Source: Pseudomonas paraversuta
GTDB lineage: Bacteria; Pseudomonadota; Gammaproteobacteria; Pseudomonadales; Pseudomonadaceae
Assembly: GCF_904063065.1 (NCBI RefSeq)
Contig: NZ_CAJFCL010000013.1
Coordinates: forward strand, 1-64,000
DNA: 64,000 bases
Reading direction: 5' to 3'
In this document: piece after piece, positions 53,661-62,544 of the stretch
Layout: each line of letters starts with the position of its first letter
Numbering within the stretch: position 1 is the first letter of the stretch
Translations under genes and position numbers: made by a program
Notes under the pieces: generated by a model
Told to the model about the DNA's origin: nothing
Database searches by the model: none
What the model saw: only the letters and a program-made list of their open reading frames with translations

Positions 53661-54562
53661 CCACGCTCTCCCGCAGCCGTCTTGTTTGCCTGAATCATGG
53701 CCTTGGCGTCATAACCACCGAGCTTGTCGCCCGACAGCAGTTCGTTATGACTATGGGCGAAGTGATGCCAGGCAAACACCGCGTCCATGGCTGTGCGCTT
53801 ACCCTGCAAATCTTCAACGTGATTGATCGCCTGCTTGGTCAGCGCCAGCCCCATGCGCGGCTGTTTGGCAATGGCCGCTGCCAGCGCATAAGTGCCGGCC
53901 TCCAGTTCTTCGCGACTGAACAGGCGATTGACCATGCCCATCTGATAGGCGCGCTCGGCACTCATACGGTCGCCGGTGAACAGAAATTCCTTGGCAATGC
54001 GCGGGTTCAATTCGTAAGGGTGGGCAAAGTACTCCACCCCCGGAATGCCCATGCGCACCACCGGGTCCTGGAAAAACGCATCATCACTGGCCACGATCAA
54101 GTCACACACCCAGGCCAGCATCAGCCCGCCGGCAATGCACGCGCCCTGCACCATCGCGATGGTCGGCTTGGGCAGCTCGCGCCAGCGCCGGCACATGCCC
54201 AGATACACCTCCTGCTCCCGGGCATACAGATATTCGCCGCCAGGCTTGTTGGTGTGATCCCACCACAGGTGCGCACGCTCAAACGACTTGTTGATGTCGC
54301 GCCCGGGGGTGCCAATGTCATGCCCGGCCGAGAAATGCTTGCCGTTAGCGCGCAACACTATGACTTTCACCAGGTCATCATTCACCGCCCGGCGAAACGC
54401 ATCGTCCAGGGCATAGGTCATCTGCGAGTTTTGCGCGTTGTTCACTGTCGGCCGATTCAGGGTCAGGGTGGCAATCCCGTCCGCCACCCCGTACAGCACC
54501 GGTTCTTCGGTTTCATACACAGCGGTATCAGCCCGCTGCACAAATTCGCTGTCGCTGTTCAT
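53657..54562 (-). CDS. Enoyl-CoA hydratase/isomerase (crotonase) family protein
   Basis: 301 aa. Crotonase marks are LNRPTVNNAQNSQM, the oxyanion Gly in NGKHFSAGHDIG, VQGACIAGGLMLAWVCDL and DPVVRMGIPGVE. An HHFAHSHNE string near the C-terminus is unusual. In the steroid pathway a crotonase (EchA20) opens ring D hydrolytically before IpdAB. This protein is longer than EchA20 as I recall it, so its reaction is uncertain. It overlaps the IpdC-like gene and follows the IpdB-like gene by 15 nt. Confidence 0.85.
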   Translation of the reverse strand: MNSDSEFVQRADTAVYETEEPVLYGVADGIATLTLNRPTVNNAQNSQMTYALDDAFRRAVNDDLVKVIVLRANGKHFSAGHDIGTPGRDINKSFERAHLWWDHTNKPGGEYLYAREQEVYLGMCRRWRELPKPTIAMVQGACIAGGLMLAWVCDLIVASDDAFFQDPVVRMGIPGVEYFAHPYELNPRIAKEFLFTGDRMSAERAYQMGMVNRLFSREELEAGTYALAAAIAKQPRMGLALTKQAINHVEDLQGKRTAMDAVFAWHHFAHSHNELLSGDKLGGYDAKAMIQANKTAAGERG

Positions 54563-54577
54563 CTGGATTCCTTGCCT

Positions 54578-55375
54578 TCAGGCCTGGCGAATGCCGGGTG
54601 GATTGCCCTTCTGCGCGGCTGCGCGATAGTCATGCGGGTCCAGACGACGGATCAGCTCCAATTGCTGCGCAGTAGGCGCCACGGTCTGCTTGATATCGGC
54701 TGCCTTGAGCAGCGGAAAGCCGGTATTGTCCTGCACCTGTTCAAAGCTCACACCCGGGTGCAGCGAGCGCACCTGAACCGCGCGGTCCGGGCCGCCGAAG
54801 TCCATCACACACAGATCGGTGACGATCAGGCGGATATCCATCAGGTCGCGGCGCATGCCTTCTTCCCAACGCTCTGGCTTGAACCCGACACCTGAAACCA
54901 TGTCCACTTCACCGGACACAAATGCCCGGGTGTTATGGCTCGGCACAAAGAACGAGTTGATATGGTTGATGCTGTTGCCCGGCAAACCGCGCACCCCCAG
55001 CATTGCCACCTTGGGCTTGTGATAGTCGCCAATGCACGACAGATTGGTCTGGCCCCAGCGGTCGATCTGGGTCGGGCCGATCATCGCGTGACGACGGCCG
55101 CCCCACACGCACTCAAACACCCGTTCAAACGACAGGTAACCCGAGTAACGCGGCTCATAGTCACCGCGCGGCCCCAAAGGAATCGGCTCTTCCACCAGAA
55201 AGGCCTCGCTGTCGGTCATCAACAGTTCCGGGCTGTGGCTCAGTTTGGCCAGGCTCGCGCCCAGGCGCGGGATCACCCCCAGGCCGGAAGCAATCACTTC
55301 GCCGTTATCGCGCCAGGCTTCACAAGCAGCCACGATCAACAGTTCGGCCAGGGTAAATTCGCAAGTCGCAGTCAT
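54578..55375 (-). CDS. IpdB-like CoA-transferase family protein, beta subunit
   Basis: 265 aa of the family I CoA-transferase fold. LLMTDSEAFLVEEPIPLGPR, WGGRRHAMIGPTQIDRWGQT, GVRGLPGNSINHINSFFVP, SGEVDMVSGVGF and DFGGPDRAVQVRSLHPGVSF resemble IpdB closely. IpdAB is known as a retro-Claisen hydrolase that opens the last steroid ring rather than a CoA transferase. The ATG at 55,375 lies 7 nt after GGAGT; the ATG at 55,381 is too close to it. The partner gene ends 11 nt upstream. Confidence 0.85.
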   Translation of the reverse strand: MTATCEFTLAELLIVAACEAWRDNGEVIASGLGVIPRLGASLAKLSHSPELLMTDSEAFLVEEPIPLGPRGDYEPRYSGYLSFERVFECVWGGRRHAMIGPTQIDRWGQTNLSCIGDYHKPKVAMLGVRGLPGNSINHINSFFVPSHNTRAFVSGEVDMVSGVGFKPERWEEGMRRDLMDIRLIVTDLCVMDFGGPDRAVQVRSLHPGVSFEQVQDNTGFPLLKAADIKQTVAPTAQQLELIRRLDPHDYRAAAQKGNPPGIRQA

Positions 55376-55386
55376 GTCCATACTCC

Positions 55387-56262
55387 TCAAAACACTGGCA
55401 GCGGCAAAGCGCCCAGCCGGTCGGCACCGCCATTGCTGGCCTGGTAGGCTGATTCGCCCGGTGTCACAAACTCTGCTACATAGCCTTGCCAGCCGTCGGC
55501 TTCGCCGGCACTGGCGCTATAACGCTTGAGATGGCTCATGTCCCAGCCGTAATCGGACGGGCACGAGGTCGGGTGCGCACCAAAGGGGGCGTGCACCACG
55601 CCACTGACCAGATAGCGCTCAAAGGTATTGAAGCGGGCCTGGGCGGCATCCAGGCTCAGGCGCTCTTCGATCCGTTCGCAGGACACAAAGCACTGCTTGG
55701 CGGCACGGGCGAACAGATGATCAAAATACGGATCGGGACCGGTGATCAGGGTGTTACCCAGGCGGTCAGCGACGTTGACATGCAAAAAGGCCATATCCAG
55801 GTTCAGCGCAGGCATCGCCAGCAACACTTCACCGTCGTCATAGGGCGACTGCACCTGCTTGATGTCCGGGTTCAGACGGCTGACATCGGTTGCCAGGCCG
55901 CAGCGGGTCGGCAAAAACGGCAACCGCATACCGGCGGCGCGCAGGCCCCATTGCAACATGCCCTCATCCAGCTCCATCAATTCCAGCTCACCGGCCTCCC
56001 GCGCCTTGCGAAAGTAGGCTTCCAGCGGGATCGCATCGAGGGTGGCAAAACCGAACACCAGTTTCTTGACCTTGCCGGCCGCGCAAAGCATGCCGACTTC
56101 AGGGCCGCCATATGCCACCACGGTCAGGTCCTTGACCTCCGAGCGCAGGATCTCGCGCACGATCGCCATCGGCTTGCGCCGTGGCCCCCAGCCGCCAAAA
56201 CCTATGGTCATGCCGTCACGCAATTGGCCGACCACGTCTGCCGCTGTCATTTGCTTGTTCAT
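55387..56262 (-). CDS. IpdA-like CoA-transferase family protein, alpha subunit
   Basis: 291 aa. LRDGMTIGFGGWGPRRKPMA, VREILRSEVKDLTVVAYGGP, LDEGMLQWGLRAAGMRLPFL, GPDPYFDHLF and APFGAHPTSCPSDYG follow the IpdA pattern, which differs from acetoacetate CoA-transferase (no VGGFG.PE loop). It pairs with the IpdB-like subunit in a 2+2 complex. AGGAGT precedes the ATG at 56,262. Assignment to ring opening of a steroid or terpenoid intermediate is by family and neighbours. Confidence 0.85.
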   Translation of the reverse strand: MNKQMTAADVVGQLRDGMTIGFGGWGPRRKPMAIVREILRSEVKDLTVVAYGGPEVGMLCAAGKVKKLVFGFATLDAIPLEAYFRKAREAGELELMELDEGMLQWGLRAAGMRLPFLPTRCGLATDVSRLNPDIKQVQSPYDDGEVLLAMPALNLDMAFLHVNVADRLGNTLITGPDPYFDHLFARAAKQCFVSCERIEERLSLDAAQARFNTFERYLVSGVVHAPFGAHPTSCPSDYGWDMSHLKRYSASAGEADGWQGYVAEFVTPGESAYQASNGGADRLGALPLPVF

Positions 56263-56284
56263 GGGTTACTCCTTTACCGGTCTG

Positions 56285-57175
56285 TTACTGCTGGCCGACT
56301 GAAAAATCGTGGCCCCACAGGCTGACCCGGGTGAATTCAAAAGCGCTGTGGTCTTGCCAATCCACCAGCAAGCCGCCATAGCCGTACTCCAGGTCAAAGC
56401 CCGAAGGGGTTTTCATATAGAAAGAGGTCATCTGGTCGTTCAGGTGCTGGCCCAAAGTGGCCGACAACGGCACGTTATGCGCCAGGCGCCGGTCATGGGC
56501 GCGGCCCACTTCGGTCATCGTTTCGACCTCGACCATCACATGCACGCAGCCGGACGGCACCGGGTACTCGGCCAGGGCCAGACTGTGGTGACGGCTGTTT
56601 TTGCAATGCAGGAAGTGAATGCGGATCGGTGCGGCCGACGGGTCGGGCCGGAAATTGAATATGTCCGACAACTCGAAGCCCAGTACGTCCTTGGCAAAGG
56701 CCAGGGTGGCATCGAAGTTGGGAGCGGGCAGAACGGTGTGCCCCAGGCCCATCTCACCGGTGATGAACCCCGGAACACCTTGCGGCGAAACAAAGGGCTG
56801 GCAATCGGAGCGATGGCCCCAGCTCAGTTCATGGCGGTTGCCCGAAGGATCGGTGACGTGCAGCAACGCCTGTACACCGCGCTGATCGCATTGCTCGGGA
56901 GTACCCGGGCGCCAGCTGACATCGGCCTGATCCAGGGTTTCGATGGCGGCATTGAACGCCTTCTCACTGGCCAGCTCCCAGCCCGATGCCAGATAGCGTG
57001 ACTCACCGCCAGGCACGATCAACATCCGGAACGGGCGTTGGTCCATCTTCACATACAATCCCCCGGCGGGTGCCGCAGTGACCATCATCCCGAGTACATC
57101 TTCGGCATAACGCTGCCACTGCACCGGGTCGGCGGACTCTGCAACGAAGTAGCTCAAACCACGAATGTCGATCAT
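56285..57175 (-). CDS. Type I extradiol (VOC fold) dioxygenase, HsaC/BphC-like
   Basis: 296 aa, two VOC modules. The probable iron ligands are His in GLGHTVLPAPN, His in RHHSLALAEYP and Glu in GFDLEYGYGG. Length and GPDGN-type loop (DPSGNRHELSWG) fit 2,3-dihydroxybiphenyl/3,4-DHSA dioxygenases, which cut the catechol ring of secosteroids or biphenyls. AGGAG sits before the ATG at 57,175. A 248-bp gap with a REP pair separates it from the preceding gene, so the lower genes may have their own promoter. Confidence 0.87.
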   Translation of the reverse strand: MIDIRGLSYFVAESADPVQWQRYAEDVLGMMVTAAPAGGLYVKMDQRPFRMLIVPGGESRYLASGWELASEKAFNAAIETLDQADVSWRPGTPEQCDQRGVQALLHVTDPSGNRHELSWGHRSDCQPFVSPQGVPGFITGEMGLGHTVLPAPNFDATLAFAKDVLGFELSDIFNFRPDPSAAPIRIHFLHCKNSRHHSLALAEYPVPSGCVHVMVEVETMTEVGRAHDRRLAHNVPLSATLGQHLNDQMTSFYMKTPSGFDLEYGYGGLLVDWQDHSAFEFTRVSLWGHDFSVGQQ

Positions 57176-57305
57176 GTGCCTGCTCCTCAATGCCTGTATT
57201 TATTGGCTTGGGGCAGTATGGGAAGGAAGGTTGCCGGGCTCATCGTCCGTTGAGACTAAAGCCCTTGAGGACACTGAATAACCTCAACGCTTCATACCTC
57301 ATAAC

Positions 57306-57390
57306 TGCAGGAGCGAGCTTCTGTAGGAGCGAGCTTGCCTCGCGAGCTTTTCTACCGCTAACAGCTCGCGAGGCAAGCTCGCTCCTACAG
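57306..57390. repeat. REP pair with an additional half unit
   Basis: A full mirror pair (57,322-57,390, TGTAGGAGCGAGCTTGCCTC ... GGCAAGCTCGCTCCTACAG) is preceded by a partial GCAGGAGCGAGCTT at 57,306-57,320. It interrupts the catabolic gene run. Confidence 0.88.
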
Positions 57391-57423
57391 ACGACAGGTC
57401 ACAGTTCACAGGTCACGCGAGGA

Positions 57424-58371
57424 TTACATATAGAGAATCACCAGCTCATTGATCACTGAAGGCCGCTCGCTGCCCAGCACGTGGATGTTGAGCTCCAGGG
57501 TCAGCTGGGTACCGCTTTTAACCCGTTCCACACGCTTTACCCGGGCCCGCGAATGGATGGTCGAACCGGCCGGTACCGGCGCCGGAAAGCGCAAACGGTC
57601 CGAACCGTAATTGACCATATTGCTGAAACCGGTGATCTCGTAATCCAGGTTCAACTGCATGCGCGACTGCAGGATCTGCACCAGCGCACCATGGGCAATG
57701 GTGCCGCCAAAGGGGCTTTGTTTACGGGCCCGTTCCGGATCGGTGTGAATCCAGTAATCATCCCCCGACAACGCGGCAAAAGCGTCGATCAGGCCCTGAT
57801 CAACCACAATCCGGTTACTCCAGGGGCTGAACGTGTCGCTGACCAGCGACTGCAACGCGGCCTCGTCATCCAGCGCAATCTGGCGTACCCGGGGCGCAGC
57901 AACCGCCGGCTGCTCCACTGCTGCCGGCAAGCTCTTCAAAGCCTGCGGGTCCTTGTCCATCCCGGTAAAACGCAACAGCCGCGTACCCTTTGCGTCCACT
58001 TCGGCAAACACCGGCTGCAGGCGCATCCCGACCTTGACCTCGGACTCGTCCAGGCCCACCAGATTGCTGTTGATCCGTACCCCTTGATCCAGCTCGATCA
58101 CCGCCAGCATCTGCGGCATTTCATCGGCAAAATCCGGCATGGTGGCAATCCGGGTCACAGTGAAGCTGTACAAGCTCGCCCCGCCGCTGACTTCACGCCA
58201 GGCAAGCTCGTGGGCCAGGCAGCCGGGGCAATGCCGACGCGGGTAAAACACCCAGTGACTGCATTGATTGCACTGCTGGATCAGCAGGCGCTCGGCCTTC
58301 AGGCCTTCCCAGAACGGTGCAGAAATCTCGGTCGGGACCGGCATTGGTTTGTTGTTCGACATCGGATTCAT
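57424..58371 (-). CDS. DUF35 (zinc ribbon-OB) / MaoC hydratase fusion
   Basis: 315 aa. The N-terminal half has a four-Cys zinc ribbon (CNQCSHWVFYPRRHCPGC) and an OB-fold of the DUF35 family. The C-terminal half is a MaoC-type hot-dog domain with the catalytic pair in DDYWIHTDPERARKQS and GGTIAHGALV. DUF35 partners act as scaffolds for SCP-x thiolases or Ltp2-type aldolases, and MaoC hydrates enoyl-CoA. The ATGA start overlaps the thiolase stop, so the two are made together. In mycobacterial ChsH2 the same domains occur in the opposite order. Confidence 0.88.
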   Translation of the reverse strand: MNPMSNNKPMPVPTEISAPFWEGLKAERLLIQQCNQCSHWVFYPRRHCPGCLAHELAWREVSGGASLYSFTVTRIATMPDFADEMPQMLAVIELDQGVRINSNLVGLDESEVKVGMRLQPVFAEVDAKGTRLLRFTGMDKDPQALKSLPAAVEQPAVAAPRVRQIALDDEAALQSLVSDTFSPWSNRIVVDQGLIDAFAALSGDDYWIHTDPERARKQSPFGGTIAHGALVQILQSRMQLNLDYEITGFSNMVNYGSDRLRFPAPVPAGSTIHSRARVKRVERVKSGTQLTLELNIHVLGSERPSVINELVILYM

Positions 58372-59579
58372 GCTCCCTGAAGTATCAATGCGCCCTGCTC
58401 ACTCATCACCCCACCGGTGCCTGAGACATACACCGTGTCGCACTGCGCAAGCTGACGCTCGCCCGCCTCGCCGGCGATCTGGGTTACTGCCTCGATCACC
58501 TGCGACATGCCGCCGGCGGAACCGGCCTGGCCAAAGCTGAGCTGGCCGCCATGGGTGTTCATCGGGAAATCGCCACGCCAGGTCAGGTCGTGTTCACGGA
58601 CAAAACTCATGCCTTCACCCTTGGCGCAGAAGCCTGCGTCTTCCAGGGTCAGCAAGGCAGTAATGGTGTAGCAATCGTAGATTTGTGCAGCATCCACATC
58701 CCCGGGCTTGAGCCCGGCCATGTCGAACGCCCGGCGCGAAGCAGGACCAATCGGGGTTTGCACCATGTCGGCGGCATAGGACGGCGACTTGAACGCCAGA
58801 TGCTCACCGAAACCGGTGATATACGACGGCCGCTTGCGGGCACGGGCAGCCACTTCCTTCGAAGCAATAATCAGCGCTGCACCGCCGGCCACCGGCATCA
58901 CGATCTCCAGTACATGCAACGGATCGGCAACTTTCTTGCTCGCCAGCACTTGCTCGATGGTCAACGGCTGGCCGTAAAACATCGCTTGGGGGTTGTACTG
59001 CGCGTTAGTGCGCTGATCCACAGCGATTTTTGCCAGTGCCCGCGGGTCATAGCCATATTGCGCAGCGTAACGCTGGGCAATCATGGCGTAGCCGGTGTTC
59101 TGGCCCATGTGGCCGTAGGGTAAATCGAATTCGGCTTCGGGTGCCCCGAAGGCGGTGCTGTGGCCGCCGAAGCGCATGGCCCGGGCCATCCAGCTCGGGT
59201 CTTCGTCCGGCCCCAGCGGCGCCATGCGTGCAGGCAATACGCAGAGCACCGCCTGGCACAGACCCAGCTCGATGGCTGCCGCCGCGCGCCAGACCATGCC
59301 CACCGAGGTACAGCCACCAAGGTCGACCACTTCGGCAAAGTTCAAGCGCAAGCCCAGGTATTCGGCGGCCATGGCAGGCACGAACACCGAAGCTTCATGA
59401 AACTGCGGGCCGTTGATTACCAGCCCGTCCAGGTCCGAGGCTTGCAAACCGGCATCGCGCAAAGCTTGCGCGGCCAGATCTGCAACCTGCTCCAGATGGA
59501 ACATGCGCGGCGCCGTTGCGTATTTTTCCGGTTTGTACTGAGCGCTGCCGACAATGGCCGCGTGACCTTTAAGACCCAT
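58368..59579 (-). CDS. SCP-x/Ltp2-like thiolase superfamily protein
   Basis: 403 aa. The thiolase fold of the SCP-x group is shown by VNGP-type LVINGPQFHE, VDLGGCTSVGMVWRAAAAIE (Cys90 where thiolases carry the nucleophile), QIYDCYTITALLTLEDAGFC and MNTHGGQLSFGQAGSAGGM. Homologues partner with DUF35 proteins and act as side-chain thiolase or retro-aldolase on steroid-CoA esters. It would release a short acyl-CoA or aldehyde from the polycyclic core. Which chemistry applies is not decided by the sequence alone. Confidence 0.88.
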   Translation of the reverse strand: MGLKGHAAIVGSAQYKPEKYATAPRMFHLEQVADLAAQALRDAGLQASDLDGLVINGPQFHEASVFVPAMAAEYLGLRLNFAEVVDLGGCTSVGMVWRAAAAIELGLCQAVLCVLPARMAPLGPDEDPSWMARAMRFGGHSTAFGAPEAEFDLPYGHMGQNTGYAMIAQRYAAQYGYDPRALAKIAVDQRTNAQYNPQAMFYGQPLTIEQVLASKKVADPLHVLEIVMPVAGGAALIIASKEVAARARKRPSYITGFGEHLAFKSPSYAADMVQTPIGPASRRAFDMAGLKPGDVDAAQIYDCYTITALLTLEDAGFCAKGEGMSFVREHDLTWRGDFPMNTHGGQLSFGQAGSAGGMSQVIEAVTQIAGEAGERQLAQCDTVYVSGTGGVMSEQGALILQGA

Positions 59580-59679
59580 AGGTTTCTCTCTTTTATCGGT
59601 TCACATTTGCCCCGTTGGGGGAGCCGGCTTGCCAGCGATGCAGACCCTGCGCCCTGCCATACATGCTGCAGCGATCCAA

Positions 59680-59705
59680 TCGCGGGCAAGCCCGCTCCCA
59701 CAGGG
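59680..59705. repeat. Single REP unit of the CGGGCAAGCCCGCTCCCACAGG class
   Basis: The unit reads TCGCGGGCAAGCCCGCTCCC followed by ACAGG, with the internal GCGGGC/GCCCGC palindrome. It lies in the 137-bp gap before the outer-membrane protein gene and is a different REP class from the GAGCGAGC family. Confidence 0.75.
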
Positions 59706-59716
59706 GCATACCTTGA

Positions 59717-61378
59717 TTAGAACGTGTACTTCATCGAGAACGTGGCGTAGTCACGGTCTGCCAGCGGACGGTAGATCGGATCCGGCGAGCCCAGGTACGC
59801 GATGTACTTGAACGACATTTCCAGATTGCTCAGGTACTTGAACGTAGTGCCCGCACTAAGACGGCGGTCACCGGCCACCCCGGCGATGGTCCCGGACATC
59901 GGTGCAGCACCGCTGAACACGTTGGAGAAGGTAAACGGCACCTCAAGGTCCCAGCCCTGAAACACACCCGGGTAACTGAACGATGCGCCCACGGTATAAG
60001 CGCTTGAAGAACGGGTTCTCCAGGCCGAGGAGGTTTTGTAGGTGTAATCATTGGACGGCTGAATCGCCCCGGCATACGGAGGAGCAACAGGCAGGCCCAA
60101 CAGATTCGGCGCACCTGACACATCATCCACATCATCCACGCGTACGGTGACGATCTCACCGGTCAGCGTGGTCTGGCTGGCCCATGGCCTGTCACCCAGG
60201 ATTCGCATGGCCGAGAGCTGCAACTGCTGGCCTTTGCCGCGGGTCGGCACCGGACCCAGACCGGTATTGACCATCACCGGGGCTCCGTCGCGGTAAGACC
60301 ATTCAGCCCCCAGCTGGTATTCACCCAACTTGGTGGCGGCACTGATACCGGTCAGCTTGATATCTTCGAAATACTCAACCTTGTAGCCGTTGGTGGTGTA
60401 GGCATACTGCCCATTGCCCAGGGCCAGGGGTTGATAGCCAACCAGCGCTGTGGCCGGGTTTTTATCGTGGTACACCACATGGAACAGCGACAGTTCCAGG
60501 TCGGTAGTCGGGCGGTAGCGGATTTGCGCACCCCACTGGCCGCTGTCACGGGGTTCGTCGGTGCCCATGTAATTGATCCGCGAGCCGTTGGCCCCGAGAA
60601 TGAATTCGCGTCCAGGGCCGATCACGTCAGAGGTCGACAGATAGCTGCCCACTGGCGGCAGCTCGGTACCCTTCCACTCGTACTGCACGTAGCCGCCCAG
60701 GGTAATTTCCGGGTTGATGCGGTAAGACGCCGAGAACTGGCCCACCGGCAACAGCACTTCCTTGACCTCAACCCCGGGCTGCGCAGCCTTGACCGCATCG
60801 GACGGGTTCTGTACCCCGTTCACGCCCGGGTAGTAAAGGCTTTCGCCCCAGGACTCGATATGCCGACCGGCCTTGACGTCGAGCATGGTGTCATTGTCAA
60901 AGCGCCAGCCGCCAAACACATAGGCGTCGAGCAAGCGGGTGCGGCCACCGCTGTAATACTTGGTGTCGCTGGTGAACTCATCGTTGCTCCCGGTCTTGTT
61001 GACCGTCGACGGCGAGTTGTTGTCGTTGGAGCGGTGGTAAACATCGTCATAGAAGGTACTGGCACGGACCACAGCGCCGTAGTTGTCCTTGCGCAAAATC
61101 ATTTCGCCCAGGGCACCCACGCGGTTGGTGGTGAGACTGTGCTGATCGAAGTTGCGGTTCGGATCATCGACGTTGATGCCCATCAACCTGTTACTGGGGT
61201 CACCCAGGCGCATACCGATGCCGTAACTGGTGGTCACCGACCAATCGATGGTGGTGCCGTCATCAAACTCAATAGTGTCCCCCGCCCACACCGGGCTGGT
61301 TACCAGCGCAACGGCGACTGCCAGGCCCGTGACCTGAAAGTTGTGCCCAAGACATTTATTGTTGTTTTTATTGATCAC
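59717..61378 (-). CDS. DUF1302 family outer-membrane protein
   Basis: 553 aa from a GTG at 61,378, which has a strong AGGAGAGG Shine-Dalgarno 5 nt before it; an upstream ATG at 61,462 would bury the signal peptide. The signal peptide ends at SPVWAGD. The mature barrel starts FDDGTTIDWSVTTSYGIGMR, contains GRHIESWGESLYYPGVNGVQ and ends in YATFSMKYTF with the terminal aromatic residue. DUF1302 proteins regularly accompany steroid and hydrophobic-compound degradation genes and probably serve uptake across the outer membrane. Confidence 0.85.
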   Translation of the reverse strand: MINKNNNKCLGHNFQVTGLAVAVALVTSPVWAGDTIEFDDGTTIDWSVTTSYGIGMRLGDPSNRLMGINVDDPNRNFDQHSLTTNRVGALGEMILRKDNYGAVVRASTFYDDVYHRSNDNNSPSTVNKTGSNDEFTSDTKYYSGGRTRLLDAYVFGGWRFDNDTMLDVKAGRHIESWGESLYYPGVNGVQNPSDAVKAAQPGVEVKEVLLPVGQFSASYRINPEITLGGYVQYEWKGTELPPVGSYLSTSDVIGPGREFILGANGSRINYMGTDEPRDSGQWGAQIRYRPTTDLELSLFHVVYHDKNPATALVGYQPLALGNGQYAYTTNGYKVEYFEDIKLTGISAATKLGEYQLGAEWSYRDGAPVMVNTGLGPVPTRGKGQQLQLSAMRILGDRPWASQTTLTGEIVTVRVDDVDDVSGAPNLLGLPVAPPYAGAIQPSNDYTYKTSSAWRTRSSSAYTVGASFSYPGVFQGWDLEVPFTFSNVFSGAAPMSGTIAGVAGDRRLSAGTTFKYLSNLEMSFKYIAYLGSPDPIYRPLADRDYATFSMKYTF

Positions 61379-61458
61379 TCTGCCTCTCCTGATTAGCGAC
61401 CCTCTGGCCGCCTCGATGGGTTCAAGCGTCATTGCGTTCTGCAGCGCATATACCCTGC

Positions 61459-62544
61459 TCATGACAACTGAAGCGGGTCGAACTTCACGACTCCTGTCCC
61501 GGCCTGCGAATAGCGATGCAGCCCTCCCTGAACCTCACGAACGAGCGCCCCCTCGGCCATGAGGTAATTGGCGTGAGCCAACGTCTCCCCAACCGCCATC
61601 AGCTCGTCAAAACGACCTGACAGTTTTTTAAACAACACCGCCATCATCTCCAGCGCCGTGAGCGGTTGCGCACAGGCCTGGTGCAGTTGCTGCAAATGGT
61701 TCAGATGGTGGTCACGCAACTGGTCCAGGCGCAGATGCAAATTGCAAAACGGCCGTTCATGGGCCGGCAGCACCAACACGCTGTCGGGAATGACCCGCAG
61801 CCGCTCGATGGATGCCAGCCAGTCGCGCAATGGATTGGCCTCGGGCTCCGTGACGTAGACGGCGATGGTTGAAGTGATGCGCGGCAACACTTGATCGCCA
61901 GAAATCAGCAAGCCGTCATCAGCGGCATACAGACATGCATGCTCCGGTGAATGACCATTGCCCATCACCACCTGCCAGCGCCTGCCGCCAATCGTCAGCT
62001 CGCTGCCATGCTGCAACCGGATAAACCCGGCCACCAACTGCGGCCGAAAATGCTCACCCTGGATCAGCGGCAACAAGGCTGCCGTGCGCTCGGGACTGAA
62101 ACCGGCTTTCTGATAAAAATCGACAAAAGCCCAATCAGGTGTCTTCGCCATCGGCGGGCCATGGTGCAGAGCTTCAAACTCACCATGGGTCATCAGCACC
62201 GGACACCGAAAACGCTCGGCCAGCCACCCCACCACACCGGTGTGATCGCTGTGAAAATGGGTACAGATCACCGCTTTGAGCGCCAGGCCCTGGAACACGT
62301 CGACAAATACCTGCTCCCATACCTCACGACACTGATCACTGTTGAGGCCCGTATCCACCGCCACCCAGCCGTCGCCATGGCGCAGCAGGTACAGGTTGAT
62401 ATGGTCCAGGCCAAAGGGCAGCGGCATGCGCAGCCACAACACACCCTCGGCCACCTCTTGCACCTGCCCGCTGGCCGGCGCCTGAGGCCACGGGTAGCGC
62501 AGGCCGTCACGCCATTCATGGCCCCGGGCGTCGATTTCACTCAT
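61459..62544 (-). CDS. Metallo-beta-lactamase fold hydrolase
   Basis: 361 aa. The metal-binding motif THFHSDHTG, the third His in NGHSPEHA, Asp in ISGDQVLP and His in LPAHERPF are all present, a glyoxalase II-like set. Such MBL hydrolases in catabolic clusters may act as thioesterases. The ATG at 62,544 overlaps the CoA-ligase stop by 8 nt; the longer open frame to 62,649 is antisense-like sequence. Placed between CoA activation and uptake genes, it could recycle CoA from dead-end thioesters (inference). Confidence 0.85.
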   Translation of the reverse strand: MSEIDARGHEWRDGLRYPWPQAPASGQVQEVAEGVLWLRMPLPFGLDHINLYLLRHGDGWVAVDTGLNSDQCREVWEQVFVDVFQGLALKAVICTHFHSDHTGVVGWLAERFRCPVLMTHGEFEALHHGPPMAKTPDWAFVDFYQKAGFSPERTAALLPLIQGEHFRPQLVAGFIRLQHGSELTIGGRRWQVVMGNGHSPEHACLYAADDGLLISGDQVLPRITSTIAVYVTEPEANPLRDWLASIERLRVIPDSVLVLPAHERPFCNLHLRLDQLRDHHLNHLQQLHQACAQPLTALEMMAVLFKKLSGRFDELMAVGETLAHANYLMAEGALVREVQGGLHRYSQAGTGVVKFDPLQLS

